From positions 1,688,501-1,752,500 of the forward strand of contig NZ_JABXYT010000001.1 in the NCBI RefSeq assembly GCF_013394775.1: a stretch of 64,000 bases of DNA. Reading direction: 5' to 3'. The notes under the pieces are model-generated. The model saw only the letters and a list, made by a program, of their open reading frames with translations. It did no database searches and was not told the DNA's origin. Below are positions 53,731 through 62,052 of this stretch, piece by piece. Both the position numbers and the translations under genes were made by a program. This DNA comes from Oribacterium sp. oral taxon 102. Its GTDB lineage: Bacteria > Bacillota > Clostridia > Lachnospirales > Lachnospiraceae. How positions within the stretch are numbered: the first letter of the stretch is position 1; every line of letters begins with the position of its first letter.

Positions 53731-54253
53731 CGGCACCGGAGCTGCATTTCTCCGCTGCCGGAAGCGGCAGATTCCCCTGATAGCGAAGCTCCACCCTGCT
53801 GGATCTGCCGCAGAGCTCCCGCAGGCTGATTCTCTCCCCGTGAAGCTCCAATATATGATCCGAAACCGTCCCGACGAAGTAACTAAGCGGAGTGATCCGC
53901 CGGTCGAAGCCGCTGACGATCATCGCGCCGTCCGGGCCGTAATGGAGCTTCTCTCCCTCCGCAAGCTCTGTTTCCACGCCTGCGCCGAAATCGTAGTAGA
54001 TCGTCTCCTCCACATAGATGCCGTCTGCCTTGATTTCATAAACGTCGATGAGCGGACTTTTGTTTACGGAATGGATAAAGCCGACGGAGAAGCGCTCCCC
54101 CGGCCGAACCGGATACGCTGCATAAAGCGCGCCGCTGTCCGCGTTCAGAATACGGAGCTCCCCGCGAGAGCCGTATCGGACAATGCCGGCTATCCCCAGT
54201 CCGCACAGAAGCAGGAGCAGCGGCTTAATCCACCGTAATTCCCTTTTCCGCAT
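53723..54253 (-). CDS. DUF1850 protein of the TRAP operon
   Basis: A 176-residue protein with an N-terminal membrane anchor or signal (IKPLLLLLCGLGIAG) and a beta-rich body with VGFIHSVNKSPLIDVYEI, the DUF1850 hallmark. It sits between the TAXI binding protein and the permease, as in many TAXI-TRAP loci. The start overlaps the preceding gene by about 29 bp. Its role is unknown. A distinct longer start is possible. Confidence 0.85.
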   Translation of the reverse strand: MRKRELRWIKPLLLLLCGLGIAGIVRYGSRGELRILNADSGALYAAYPVRPGERFSVGFIHSVNKSPLIDVYEIKADGIYVEETIYYDFGAGVETELAEGEKLHYGPDGAMIVSGFDRRITPLSYFVGTVSDHILELHGERISLRELCGRSSRVELRYQGNLPLPAAEKCSSGAAA

Positions 54254-55259
54254 AGTATTTCTTCGCTCCTGCATGGAACGGCACGCTGATGCCCTTCGCC
54301 GCATCCTCCAGCTTCAGGCTTTCCAGCTTCGCGTGCCCTGCCGCAAGCTCCGCCTGCTTCTCGAACATCGCCTTCGTCAGCTCATAAACCGTCTCCTCCG
54401 GCACCTGATTCCCGGCAATGAGCGTCGCCCGAACCGATACGGTCGTCGCATCCGCATCGACACCCTTGTAGGTTCCTGTCGGGATGGTCGTCTCCGTGTA
54501 GAAGCTGTATTTGTCCTGCAGCTTCGCGATATGATCGCTGTCGAGCTGTACGAGGCGGATCGCCTTTCCCGCCGCGAGATCCACCACCGCCGTGGTCGGC
54601 GTACCCGCCACCACGAAGGCGGCATCGATCTTCCCGTCCTTCAGGGAATCCGCGGAATCTCCGAAGGAGGCATTGACCACCTTGATATCATCGAAGCTCA
54701 TATCGTATGCCTCGAGGATCTGCTTCGCATTGAATTCCACGCCGGAGCCGGCATCTCCGACGGAAACGGTCCTGCCCTTGAGATCGGCGACGGAAGCGAT
54801 GCCGCTGTCACAGGTGATGATCTGCACCGTCTCGTCATAGAGTCCGGCGATCGCCGAGAAGCTCTCGTATTTTCCCTCCTCCGAGAAGAGATCCGTCCCG
54901 CTGTAGGCGTAGTACATTACATCGTTCTGCACGGTAGCGAGATCTGCCTCTCCGTCGTCCACGAGCTGAATATTCGCCTTCGAGGCGCCGGTTGAGGTCA
55001 CTGTCAGCTGTGCTCTCTGCAGAACCGGATTCAGCACTGCCGCCATCACGCCGCCGACGGCATAGTAGGTGCCGGTGGTGCCGCCGGTACCGAGCACCAG
55101 CTCCGCCCCGCTGCCGGACACCGCAGCCGCTCCTGCCGCGCTTGCCCCCGCTGCACTCGTTCCTGCCGCAGCCGTTCCTGCTGTGCTGCAGCCCGTCAGG
55201 GAAAGCAGTGCTGCCGCCCCTGCAAGTACCGCTCCCCAGCTTCTCATACCTTTCCTCAT
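54225..55259 (-). CDS. TAXI-family TRAP solute-binding lipoprotein
   Basis: A 344-residue lipoprotein with a signal peptide and lipobox LTGC, a low-complexity Ala/Gly/Ser linker, then the TAXI domain (GTGGTTGTYYAVGGVMA and VQNDVMYYA). It would bind a small organic acid for uptake; the ligand is not evident. Confidence 0.93.
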   Translation of the reverse strand: MRKGMRSWGAVLAGAAALLSLTGCSTAGTAAAGTSAAGASAAGAAAVSGSGAELVLGTGGTTGTYYAVGGVMAAVLNPVLQRAQLTVTSTGASKANIQLVDDGEADLATVQNDVMYYAYSGTDLFSEEGKYESFSAIAGLYDETVQIITCDSGIASVADLKGRTVSVGDAGSGVEFNAKQILEAYDMSFDDIKVVNASFGDSADSLKDGKIDAAFVVAGTPTTAVVDLAAGKAIRLVQLDSDHIAKLQDKYSFYTETTIPTGTYKGVDADATTVSVRATLIAGNQVPEETVYELTKAMFEKQAELAAGHAKLESLKLEDAAKGISVPFHAGAKKYYAEKGITVD

Positions 55260-55344
55260 ACCTCTCCCCCTCCTCTGTTTTCGAGCCCATGACGTTATAG
55301 CACTCTTTCGTTCTATAAGTCTTTCTCATGTCTGAGTTGTGAGT

Positions 55345-55373
55345 ATCATAAGACCTGACTATTTATTTGTCAA
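55345..55373 (-). promoter_or_regulatory. Sigma-A promoter of the TAXI-TRAP operon
   Basis: Minus strand TTGACA (55368-55373) and TATGAT (55345-55350), spacer 17 bp, 86 bp upstream of the binding protein start. The -35 is perfect and the -10 has one change. Confidence 0.85.
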
Positions 55374-55646
55374 TCATTATTTTTATTCATTTATTATGAA
55401 TATTATTCCATTTTTAGCCATTTTAATTCAGTTTAAAGCTCTGTTTTTCGATAATTTGTCAATTAAATTATGATTTAATACATTTTTATCACTTTATAAA
55501 ATAAAAGACACTGTGTCCTTATATCTGCGTCTTTATATTTTTTTGATACAGGAATTCGCAGATTTTATGAATTCATCCACAGGAGAGTGCGTCTTTCGAT
55601 TTCGACTTCCGTATTTTGTGTCTGTAAATTATCGCTGCAAAGCAAA
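55374..55646. other. A+T-rich intergenic stretch, no gene
   Basis: About 270 bp of strongly A+T-rich sequence upstream of the TRAP promoter. I see no convincing frame, repeat or structured RNA. Its base composition contrasts with the rest of the window. Confidence 0.5.
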
Positions 55647-55675
55647 GGGAGAGAAAGCCTATCGCCCTCTCTCCC
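55647..55675 (-). terminator. Probable terminator after yebC
   Basis: Minus strand GGGAGAGA and TCTCTCCC arms separated by 13 nt, followed by TTTGCTTTG. It lies about 30 bp after the yebC stop. Confidence 0.6.
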
Positions 55676-55704
55676 CTCTCTCTGCCCCGCCGTAAATTCC
55701 CGGG

Positions 55705-56454
55705 TCAGTCGTCATTTTCCTCTTCCCAGTTCGTATACACGCTCTGCACGTCGTCACTCGCATCCAGCAGCTCCAGCGTTTTCCGAAGGTTCTTCACCGC
55801 TTCTTCCTCCGTCACGGAAACATAGTTCTGCGGGATCATCGCGAGATCCGCCTCCAGCATCGGGATTCCCTGCTTCTCCAGATTCTCCCGCACCTCGGAG
55901 AAGTCCGCCGGAGCGGTGAGGATCTCATAGCAGTCCCCATCGTCCCGGATATCCTCAGCACCCGCTTCGATCGCGAGCTCCATCAGCGCATCGAAGTCCT
56001 TATCCATGTCTTCCATCGCTTCCTTGTCGAGGATGATCTGTCCCTTCTCATCGAACATGAAGGAAACCGAGCCCTGTGTGCCAAGCGCACCATGCCCCTT
56101 GGTGAAGGCGGAGCGCACATCCGCCGCAGAGCGGTTCTTATTGTCCGTCAGCACCTTGACAATAATGGCGACACCGCTCACGCCGTAGCCCTCATACTGC
56201 ATCTCCTCGAAGTTCACCGCATCCAGCGCGCCTGCCGCCTTCTTGATGCCGTTGTTGATCGTATCATTCGGCATATTGTTCGCCTTCGCCTTGGCGATCA
56301 CATCACGAAGCTTGGAATTGCTGTTCGGATCGCTTCCGCCCTGCTTCACGGCGAGCGCGAGCTCGTGTCCGATGATCGTGAAGATCTTCCCCTTCGCCGC
56401 GTCGTTCTTTTCCTTCTTGGCTCGAATATTGGAAAATTTTGAATGTCCAGACAT
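55705..56454 (-). CDS. yebC: YebC/PmpR family protein
   Basis: A 249-residue protein starting MSGHSKFSNIRAKKEKNDAAKGK with the conserved NNMPNDTI and EGYGVSGVAIIVKVLTDNKNR segments. Family members act as DNA-binding regulators or, as shown for YebC, aid translation of polyproline stretches. It is monocistronic. Confidence 0.95.
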   Translation of the reverse strand: MSGHSKFSNIRAKKEKNDAAKGKIFTIIGHELALAVKQGGSDPNSNSKLRDVIAKAKANNMPNDTINNGIKKAAGALDAVNFEEMQYEGYGVSGVAIIVKVLTDNKNRSAADVRSAFTKGHGALGTQGSVSFMFDEKGQIILDKEAMEDMDKDFDALMELAIEAGAEDIRDDGDCYEILTAPADFSEVRENLEKQGIPMLEADLAMIPQNYVSVTEEEAVKNLRKTLELLDASDDVQSVYTNWEEENDD

Positions 56455-56476
56455 ATTTCTCTCCTGTTAGATTTAC

Positions 56477-56694
56477 TGTATAAGTCCCCCGTCAAGCGGA
56501 CAAACGCGCGGCAAGCCTGCTCACACGAGCGTTCGGACATTTGACAGGACAAGAGGTATGGGCACGAAGCGATGTGTAAGCATCGCAAAAATGCGAATAC
56601 CTGTCAGCGATGCGAGAGCTTCGAAGAAGCGAAGCAGCGCGCAGGACTTATGTGATTGGCGGTGCCGAAGTTTTCGGCATGGGAGTTTACTGCA
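56477..56694. repeat. Structured dispersed repeat, copy 3 (long form)
   Basis: The unit 56477-56652 starts TGTATAAGTCCCC and ends with AGGACTTAT. It matches the 53493 copy throughout, with the same hairpins and many paired changes, followed by the same GCCGAA/TTCGGC hairpin (56664-56678). It lies just upstream of yebC. Confidence 0.85.
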
Positions 56695-56710
56695 TTGACC
56701 TCCCTGTTAC

Positions 56711-56785
56711 TAGATAAGTCACTGTCAGGCGACAGAATAAAAGCCGCATTTACAAGCGGATATTCCGGCATCCGGCAAGACAGCA
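56711..56785. repeat. Structured dispersed repeat, short form
   Basis: This single stem-loop on the opposite strand reads TGCTGTCTTGCCGGATGCCGG, shortened here in description, then ATATCCGC, a GCGG turn and CGCCTGACAGTGACTTATC. It matches the inner stem of the 9946-10026 segment. It lies directly after the long copy and 55 bp beyond the alr stop. Confidence 0.7.
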
Positions 56786-56839
56786 AACACTTCTATTTTA
56801 CCCCTAAAAGAGGAATGTGGCAAGCGCTTCCCTTAACCG

Positions 56840-58036
56840 CTAGCTCATATCCGGATAGAGCTCCCTGAAGATATCCTTGTTTCCGATCCATGCTCCGTCC
56901 CGGACATAGACCCGCGGCACGCGTTTCCCGATATTGCAGAGCACCTCGTAGGGGAAGAGTCCGAAGTCCGCCCACTCATAGAGGTCGATCCGCTCCGTCC
57001 CGTCCGTACCGAGCAGCGTCACGATATCCCCGACCTCTGCAAAGAGCCCGCTGACATCCACCATGAACTGATCCATGCAGACCCGTCCGAGGATGCGGCA
57101 GCGCCTGCCGCGGATCAGCACATCGGCACGATTGGACAGCGCCCGCGGGAAGCCGTCCCCATAACCGACCGGAATGGTCGCAATCTCCGTCTCCTTTTCC
57201 GTGACGAAGCTGCTCCCGTAGGAAATCGGCGTCCCCGCCGGGACGGTCTTCACATGGGTGAGCTTCGCTTTCCATGACAGCGCCGGTGTCAGCACAAGCC
57301 GCTTCTGATCCACCTCGGCGGAGGGGAGCAGTCCATAGAGGCAGATCCCATCCCGAACCATAGTAAGACCCGTGCCGATCTGCTCTACGATCCCCGCCGA
57401 GTTCGCGGCATGACGGATCGGAATCGAGACCCCCGCTGCTTCCATCCTGTCCGTAAAGTCCGTGAAACGCTGGAGCTGCAGCTCTGCGAAGCTCTTGTCG
57501 CGCTCATCCGCGCTCGCGAAGTGGGTGAAAACGCCGGAAAGCTTCATGTTCGGGAATCTCACGATCTCCAGTGCGAGCGAGAGCGCGTCCGGCTCCTCGG
57601 TCTGAATGCCGATCCGCCCCATCCCGGTGTCCAGCGGGATCATATAGGAGGCAGCGCATCCCATGCTCCCCGCGAGCGCCGAGATTTCCCGCGCCTGCTC
57701 CAGCGTGAATACGGACGGCATGATATTCTGCTCCAGCATCAGCCGATAGGAGCGGGCGGGCGCGACCCCGAGATCAAGGATCGGCTTCCGGATGCCGTTT
57801 CGCCGAAGCGCATAGCCCTCCGCAATCGTTGCCACACCGAACATATCCACAAGATCCTCGAGTTCCCGCGCGATCGGCGGTGCACCGTGCCCATAGCCGT
57901 CGCATTTCAGGATCGCGCAGAACTGCATCCCCGCCGGAAGAGATGCCTTCGCACTCTCCACATTCCCTCGAATCGCCGACAGGTCGATCACCGCATAGGT
58001 TCTTTCATAAATCTGATCTATATTTTTTTCGGACAT
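56840..58036 (-). CDS. alr: Alanine racemase
   Basis: A 398-residue PLP enzyme. The PLP lysine is K44 in AILKCDGYGHG; the second catalytic Tyr lies in ISYGSSF, and the C-terminal domain has VCMDQFMVDVSG. I chose the ATG giving MSEKNID after AGGAAGG. It makes D-alanine for peptidoglycan. Confidence 0.93.
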   Translation of the reverse strand: MSEKNIDQIYERTYAVIDLSAIRGNVESAKASLPAGMQFCAILKCDGYGHGAPPIARELEDLVDMFGVATIAEGYALRRNGIRKPILDLGVAPARSYRLMLEQNIMPSVFTLEQAREISALAGSMGCAASYMIPLDTGMGRIGIQTEEPDALSLALEIVRFPNMKLSGVFTHFASADERDKSFAELQLQRFTDFTDRMEAAGVSIPIRHAANSAGIVEQIGTGLTMVRDGICLYGLLPSAEVDQKRLVLTPALSWKAKLTHVKTVPAGTPISYGSSFVTEKETEIATIPVGYGDGFPRALSNRADVLIRGRRCRILGRVCMDQFMVDVSGLFAEVGDIVTLLGTDGTERIDLYEWADFGLFPYEVLCNIGKRVPRVYVRDGAWIGNKDIFRELYPDMS

Positions 58037-58109
58037 CGATGCCTTCCTCTTTTCTGTTCTGGACTTTTCTCGATAATGAGATAAACTCTCATATGTGGAC
58101 GACGCATAC

Positions 58110-58117
58110 TGTATAAG
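58110..58117. repeat. Solo end of the dispersed repeat
   Basis: TGTATAAG followed by CC occurs in the alr/radical SAM divergent gap. It matches only the repeat end, so it may be a remnant or chance. Confidence 0.25.
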
Positions 58118-58158
58118 CCTACCACGCACCGCAAATGCTGTCAAAGGAAGAAAACGCA

Positions 58159-59058
58159 ATGAAATATCTCTCCCTCTCCGAATATCTGAAGACGCGCTTC
58201 GGAACGAAGCTGTATAAGCTCTCCCTGCAGACCGGCTGCTCCTGTCCGAACCGGGACGGGACGCTGTCCTACGGCGGCTGTACCTTCTGCTCCGAGGGCG
58301 GCTCCGGCGACTTCGCCTCTCCGCTCCTCCCGATCGGAGAACAGATACAGCTCGCCCGGGAGAGGGTCGATGCGAAGCTCCCTGCCGGCATCCCGCAGGA
58401 GGAGCGGCGCTATATCGCCTATTTCCAATCCTTCACCAATACCTACGGCAATGCCGGACGCCTGCTGTTCCTCTTTCAGGAAACACTGGCACGCCCGGAG
58501 ATCGCCATCCTCAGCATCGGCACCCGCCCGGATTGCATCTCGGAAGAAATGCTCGCAGGGCTGCGCATTCTCAATCAAAAAAAGCCCGTCTGGATCGAGC
58601 TCGGACTGCAAACGATCCATGAGACGAGCGCCGCACGCATACATAGAGGCTATTCTCTTCCCTGCTTCACAGACTGCTACCGCCGCCTGAAGGAAGCGGG
58701 TCTCAGCGTCATTGTCCATCTGATTCTGGGGCTTCCGGGAGAGAGTGAGGCGGATATGCTGGAGAGCGTCGCCTACCTCGCGGGACTCTCGCCGACCTTG
58801 GACGGCATCAAGCTGCAGCTCCTGCACATCCTGAAGGGAACCGCTCTCGCAGAGGAATATGCGAAGAAGCCCTTTCCGCTCCCCACTCTGGAGGAATATG
58901 CCTCCCTTATCGTGAAATGTCTCCGACTGCTGCCGAGGGAGACCGTCGTGCACCGTATCACCGGAGACGGTCCGAAGCGGCTGCTCCTCGCACCGCTCTG
59001 GAGCGCGGACAAGAAACGAGTGCTGAATACGCTCTCCGCGCGGATTCGGGAAGCGTAA
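58159..59058 (+). CDS. Radical SAM protein, TIGR01212/YhcC type
   Basis: A 299-residue radical SAM protein with the cluster region CSCPNRDGTLSYGGCTFC and the LGLPGESEADM motif. I chose the ATG after AAGGAAGA, not the ATG 24 bp earlier. The family is widespread and its substrate is not well defined. It is divergent from alr and convergent with the small gene downstream. Confidence 0.9.
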   Translation: MKYLSLSEYLKTRFGTKLYKLSLQTGCSCPNRDGTLSYGGCTFCSEGGSGDFASPLLPIGEQIQLARERVDAKLPAGIPQEERRYIAYFQSFTNTYGNAGRLLFLFQETLARPEIAILSIGTRPDCISEEMLAGLRILNQKKPVWIELGLQTIHETSAARIHRGYSLPCFTDCYRRLKEAGLSVIVHLILGLPGESEADMLESVAYLAGLSPTLDGIKLQLLHILKGTALAEEYAKKPFPLPTLEEYASLIVKCLRLLPRETVVHRITGDGPKRLLLAPLWSADKKRVLNTLSARIREA

Positions 59059-59289
59059 TCACCTCCGCTGCATTCCCCGCAGCGTCTCGAAAGCTGCGAG
59101 ATCCGAGGGCTGCACCCGCATATTCGAGCTGACCGCCTGCTCCCCCGGCTTCGTCACCGTCATTTCAATGACGGTTCCCTCCGGGATTCCGCTCTGTATC
59201 ATCGTTTGCAGAAACTGCGCCACCTTCGGATGCGTTTCCCGGAACTTCCGGAGCTCTCCGGCTATTTTCATCATCTCTATCGGGTTCAT
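59059..59289 (-). CDS. Small conserved protein, unknown function
   Basis: A 76-residue soluble protein (MNPIEMMKIAGELRKFRETH start) with a helical N-terminus and a beta hairpin-like middle (GTVIEMTVTKPGEQ). I recognise the type as a small Lachnospiraceae protein without assigned function. The stop abuts the radical SAM stop. A leader of more than 300 nt with a strong promoter precedes it. Confidence 0.7.
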   Translation of the reverse strand: MNPIEMMKIAGELRKFRETHPKVAQFLQTMIQSGIPEGTVIEMTVTKPGEQAVSSNMRVQPSDLAAFETLRGMQRR

Positions 59290-59319
59290 CTCTTCTGCCC
59301 TCTCTTCCAGACAAAATTT

Positions 59320-59358
59320 AAGAGGATTCTCTTCTTGCGCAATGAAGAGAACCCTCTT
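59320..59358. repeat. Strong hairpin in the leader of the small conserved gene
   Basis: Arms AAGAGGATTCTCTTC and GAAGAGAACCCTCTT pair over about 15 bp with a 9-nt loop (TTGCGCAAT). It lies about 31 bp upstream of the small gene start. No T-run adjoins on either strand. Confidence 0.7.
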
Positions 59359-59408
59359 ACAAAAATCGCTTCGCTTCCGCTGCGGTTATGAATCCTTCGA
59401 CACCTCCG

Positions 59409-59468
59409 TCAGCTTCGCTCCGCTTCCATGAGTCCGGTTCCGACTCGGATCGATGAAGCGCTCGCCAT
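59409..59468 (-). CDS. Candidate small ORF (19 aa, MASAS start)
   Basis: A 19-codon frame with GAGGAGGAGAG immediately before the ATG, the best ribosome site in this region. It starts MASASS and ends with EAERS. It shares its first five codons with the ORF at 59492-59590. Real translation is unproven. Confidence 0.35.
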   Translation of the reverse strand: MASASSIRVGTGLMEAERS

Positions 59469-59491
59469 CTCTCCTCCTCTTTCCCTTCCTC

Positions 59492-59590
59492 TCACGCCTG
59501 CAAGCCCTTCAGATCCATGAAGCCTTCGCCATGTTTCCTATCTGCTGCATCCTTCGGGTCTAAAACTTTCTTCAATGAAGCGCTCGCCAT
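59492..59590 (-). CDS. Candidate small ORF (32 aa, MASAS start)
   Basis: A 32-codon frame beginning MASASLKKVLDPKDAAD and ending LKGLQA, about 40 nt after the promoter at 59630-59658, with AAGG nine bases upstream. It could be a small protein or a leader peptide regulating the 76-residue gene. A third related frame, MAKASWI, starts at 59532 in another frame. Evidence is limited to RBS, promoter and shared starts. Confidence 0.35.
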   Translation of the reverse strand: MASASLKKVLDPKDAADRKHGEGFMDLKGLQA

Positions 59591-59629
59591 CTCCGATTGC
59601 CTTATTCCCTGTCCGTTCTTCTTACGCTC

Positions 59630-59658
59630 ATTCTACATTTTAAAATTTGTTTTGTCAA
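59630..59658 (-). promoter_or_regulatory. Sigma-A promoter upstream of the small ORFs
   Basis: Minus strand TTGACA (59653-59658) and TAGAAT (59630-59635) with a 17-bp spacer in an A+T-rich stretch directly after the Fur gene end. It would drive the small ORFs and the 76-residue protein gene. Confidence 0.8.
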
Positions 59659-59667
59659 GCTTTTATT

Positions 59668-60114
59668 TTAGGAAGTTTTTTCTTTTTCTTTCTCCGCACG
59701 ACAATCCTCGCAAATCCCGTAAAAAACCGTTCGCAGCGGGTTCCAGAGAAAATGGTGATGCGCCCTAAGATGCAACTCGATCATCTGCATCTCCTCGCAA
59801 TGCAGATGGATCAGCCGTCCGCAGCGCTCGCATTTGCAGTGTACACAGAGCTGCTCCTCTCTCTCCTGCTTCTCTCCGTTCTCTCCGGTATATTCGAAAC
59901 AGGCGGAGGTATTCGGATCGATCACATACTTGCTCACAACGCCGTCATCCACCAGCCGTTCCAGCTGCCGGTACACCGTCGTCGTCCCCATCGGCTTGCC
60001 GATCTCCAGAAAATGCGCGTGCAGATCTGCCACGGTGAAATGCTGTCCCCTGATCGTCTTCAGGTAAGACAGCAGCTCCTCTCTGTGCTGCGTCCTGTAC
60101 TTGATCTCTCCCAT
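59668..60114 (-). CDS. Fur-family metalloregulator
   Basis: A 148-residue protein with a winged helix (about 10-85, GTTTVYRQLERLV) and a metal domain with CVHCKCERC, HLHC and a C-terminal CEDC pair. The His/Cys pattern fits Fur/Zur/PerR; the metal cannot be decided. It may regulate the metal-handling gene nearby (62053-62442), which is inference. Confidence 0.9.
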   Translation of the reverse strand: MGEIKYRTQHREELLSYLKTIRGQHFTVADLHAHFLEIGKPMGTTTVYRQLERLVDDGVVSKYVIDPNTSACFEYTGENGEKQEREEQLCVHCKCERCGRLIHLHCEEMQMIELHLRAHHHFLWNPLRTVFYGICEDCRAEKEKEKTS

Positions 60115-60218
60115 GACTCCCTCCCGAATTCAGAAAGCGTTTTCATATGCTATGGGGGCGATGCCGAAGCTCCCGGTATACGGATCTGCCCGACAGGCTG
60201 CATACCGCCATTTCGATT

Positions 60219-60719
60219 TCAGAAGCTCCGGATATGATCCTGCTCGGACTCTCCTGTCTTCTCAAGCCGGAGAATCTCGACGAAGTAGCTCCCAAGCTCC
60301 GTTCTCACCTCGACGCGGTCTCCGACCTTATGTCCCAAAACAGCGCGCCCCAGCGGAGACTCGTTCGAAATCAGGTTCTTTAGAGAATGTCCGCGGATGG
60401 ATGTCACGATGCGGTAGCTCTCCTCCTCTCCGTCCTCCTCGAAGCGGACGGTAACCGTATTGTTGAGCCCCACCTCATCCGCCTTTGAGCGGTCGTCGAT
60501 GATCCGGGCGAAGCGGAGCATCCGCTCCAGATAATGGATACGTGACTCGTTCTGATTCTTCTCCCGCTTCGCCGCATAATACTCGAAGTTCTCGGAAAGA
60601 TCGCCGTGCGAGCGCGCCTCCTGCAGCGCCTCAATCAGCCTCGGACGAAGCCGGAGCTTTCTCTCCTCGATCTCCGCCTGTATGCACTTCACGTCAGATC
60701 TGGTCAGCTGTTCTCCCAC
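60219..60719 (-). CDS. greA: Transcription elongation factor GreA
   Basis: A 166-residue protein with an N-terminal coiled coil, the acidic tip HGDLSENFEYYAAK, and the C-terminal FKBP-like domain. It starts with GTG directly after the apt stop, with GAGGG upstream. It rescues backtracked RNA polymerase. Confidence 0.93.
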   Translation of the reverse strand: MGEQLTRSDVKCIQAEIEERKLRLRPRLIEALQEARSHGDLSENFEYYAAKREKNQNESRIHYLERMLRFARIIDDRSKADEVGLNNTVTVRFEEDGEEESYRIVTSIRGHSLKNLISNESPLGRAVLGHKVGDRVEVRTELGSYFVEILRLEKTGESEQDHIRSF

Positions 60720-61250
60720 TTATTTGCCCTCGTAGCGGATCAGGGACTTCAGTCTGTACTTCGACAGCTTTTCCCGTCCATGCAGCCCCGCCAGCTCCAT
60801 CACGACGGAGATCTGCGCCACCTCGCCGCCCAGGCGCTCAACGAGCTTGCAGGCAGCCTCCAGCGTGCCGCCGGTCGCAATCAGATCGTCCACGATTACA
60901 ACCCTGTCTCCCGGCTTGATCGCGTCCTTATGGATCTCCATCTCCGCCTGTCCGTACTCGAGGTCATATTCCACGGAGACGGTCTCTCTCGGGAGCTTTC
61001 CCTTCTTCCGCACCGGCACGAAGCCCTTGTGCAGCGCATAGGCGATCGCAGTTCCGAAGATGAAGCCCCGGGACTCCAGTCCGATCACGACATCGCAGTC
61101 GCAGCCCTCAAGGGAATGGAGCAGACCATCCACGGAATCCCGCAGACCGTCCGGATCCTGAATCAGGGAGGTAATATCCCGGAACATGATCCCCGGCTCC
61201 GGAAAATCCGGGATCGTAAGCACATAGTCCTCTAACTTTTCTCTCTTCAT
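60720..61250 (-). CDS. apt: Adenine phosphoribosyltransferase
   Basis: A 176-residue enzyme with PDFPEPGIMFRDITSLI and the PRPP motif VVIVDDLIATGGT. It salvages adenine to AMP. It is co-transcribed with greA. Confidence 0.95.
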   Translation of the reverse strand: MKREKLEDYVLTIPDFPEPGIMFRDITSLIQDPDGLRDSVDGLLHSLEGCDCDVVIGLESRGFIFGTAIAYALHKGFVPVRKKGKLPRETVSVEYDLEYGQAEMEIHKDAIKPGDRVVIVDDLIATGGTLEAACKLVERLGGEVAQISVVMELAGLHGREKLSKYRLKSLIRYEGK

Positions 61251-61274
61251 TTTTTCTCCATTCTTTTCCGCGCT

Positions 61275-61829
61275 TCAGCGCCGGTATTTCGCCGCGTAGG
61301 TCTGGATCGCCGCGACGGTCTTGCCATCCGTCATTTTCCCCTCATAGATAAGCTGCTGCAGATCCGAAAGCCCCCACGCCTCCACGCCAAGCTCCTCGTC
61401 CTCGTCCCACCTGACCTGTCCCTTTTTAAGATCCCTCGCAAGGTAGATCGCGATCTTCTCGTCCAGAAACGCGACGGTCGTGTTCACATAGAGCAGGAAT
61501 TCAAGCGTATCCGTACGAAAGCCCGTCTCCTCCTCCAGCTCCCGCTTCGCGCACGCAAGGAAGTCCTCGTCCTCCGCGTCCCTCTTCCCTGCGGGGATCT
61601 CCAGCGTATAGCGTCCGAGCGCATGCCGATACTGACGAACCAGCAGCAGCCTGCCGTCCTCCAGTACAGGAAGCACCGCCGCCGCGCCGATATGATGAAT
61701 GAAGTCCCAGTGTGTCTTATGTCCCGCGACATCGACATAATCGTCATAGACCGTGATCACTCTGCCCTCATAGCGCTTCGTTCTCTCGATCAGCTTCACC
61801 GGCTTCTCTGCATTTTCCGCATTCAGCAT
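61275..61829 (-). CDS. NUDIX hydrolase, ADP-ribose pyrophosphatase type
   Basis: A 184-residue protein with the Nudix box GKRDAEDEDFLACAKRELEE followed by ETGF; it is one residue longer than GX5EX7REUXEEXGU. The start follows GAGGAGTTAGG. The most similar characterised group hydrolyses ADP-ribose. Confidence 0.9.
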   Translation of the reverse strand: MLNAENAEKPVKLIERTKRYEGRVITVYDDYVDVAGHKTHWDFIHHIGAAAVLPVLEDGRLLLVRQYRHALGRYTLEIPAGKRDAEDEDFLACAKRELEEETGFRTDTLEFLLYVNTTVAFLDEKIAIYLARDLKKGQVRWDEDEELGVEAWGLSDLQQLIYEGKMTDGKTVAAIQTYAAKYRR

Positions 61830-61883
61830 CCTAACTCCTCTCCGCCCCCGTGGCAGACCTTTGACAAAGGCTATCTCCTGCGA

Positions 61884-61999
61884 TAAGCCGCGGGGCTCCC
61901 CCGATCAGAGATCGGGGGCATGCAAGGCAACAATCGCCTGCGATTGTTTTGATCCGCTCTAAGCCGCGGGGCTCCCCCGATCAGAGATCGGGGGCATGC
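61884..61999. repeat. Two 40-bp direct repeats with hairpins
   Basis: Identical 40-bp copies at 61884-61923 and 61960-61999 contain CCCCCGATCAGAGATCGGGGG (a stem of eight pairs). Between them is ACAATCG/CGATTGT. A GGCTATC/GATAAGCC-type hairpin adjoins the first. This is upstream of the NUDIX gene and downstream of the HMA gene terminator. Confidence 0.85.
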
Positions 62000-62004
62000 C
62001 CGCC

Positions 62005-62031
62005 AAAAGAGCGGGCCTTTCAGCCCGCTCT
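62005..62031 (-). terminator. Terminator of the HMA protein gene
   Basis: Minus strand AGAGCGGGC (from 62031) and GCCCGCTCT with a 6-nt loop, followed by TTTTGG. It lies about 20 bp after the HMA gene stop. Confidence 0.85.
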
Positions 62032-62052
62032 CGGAAGTATAGCATATATTTT

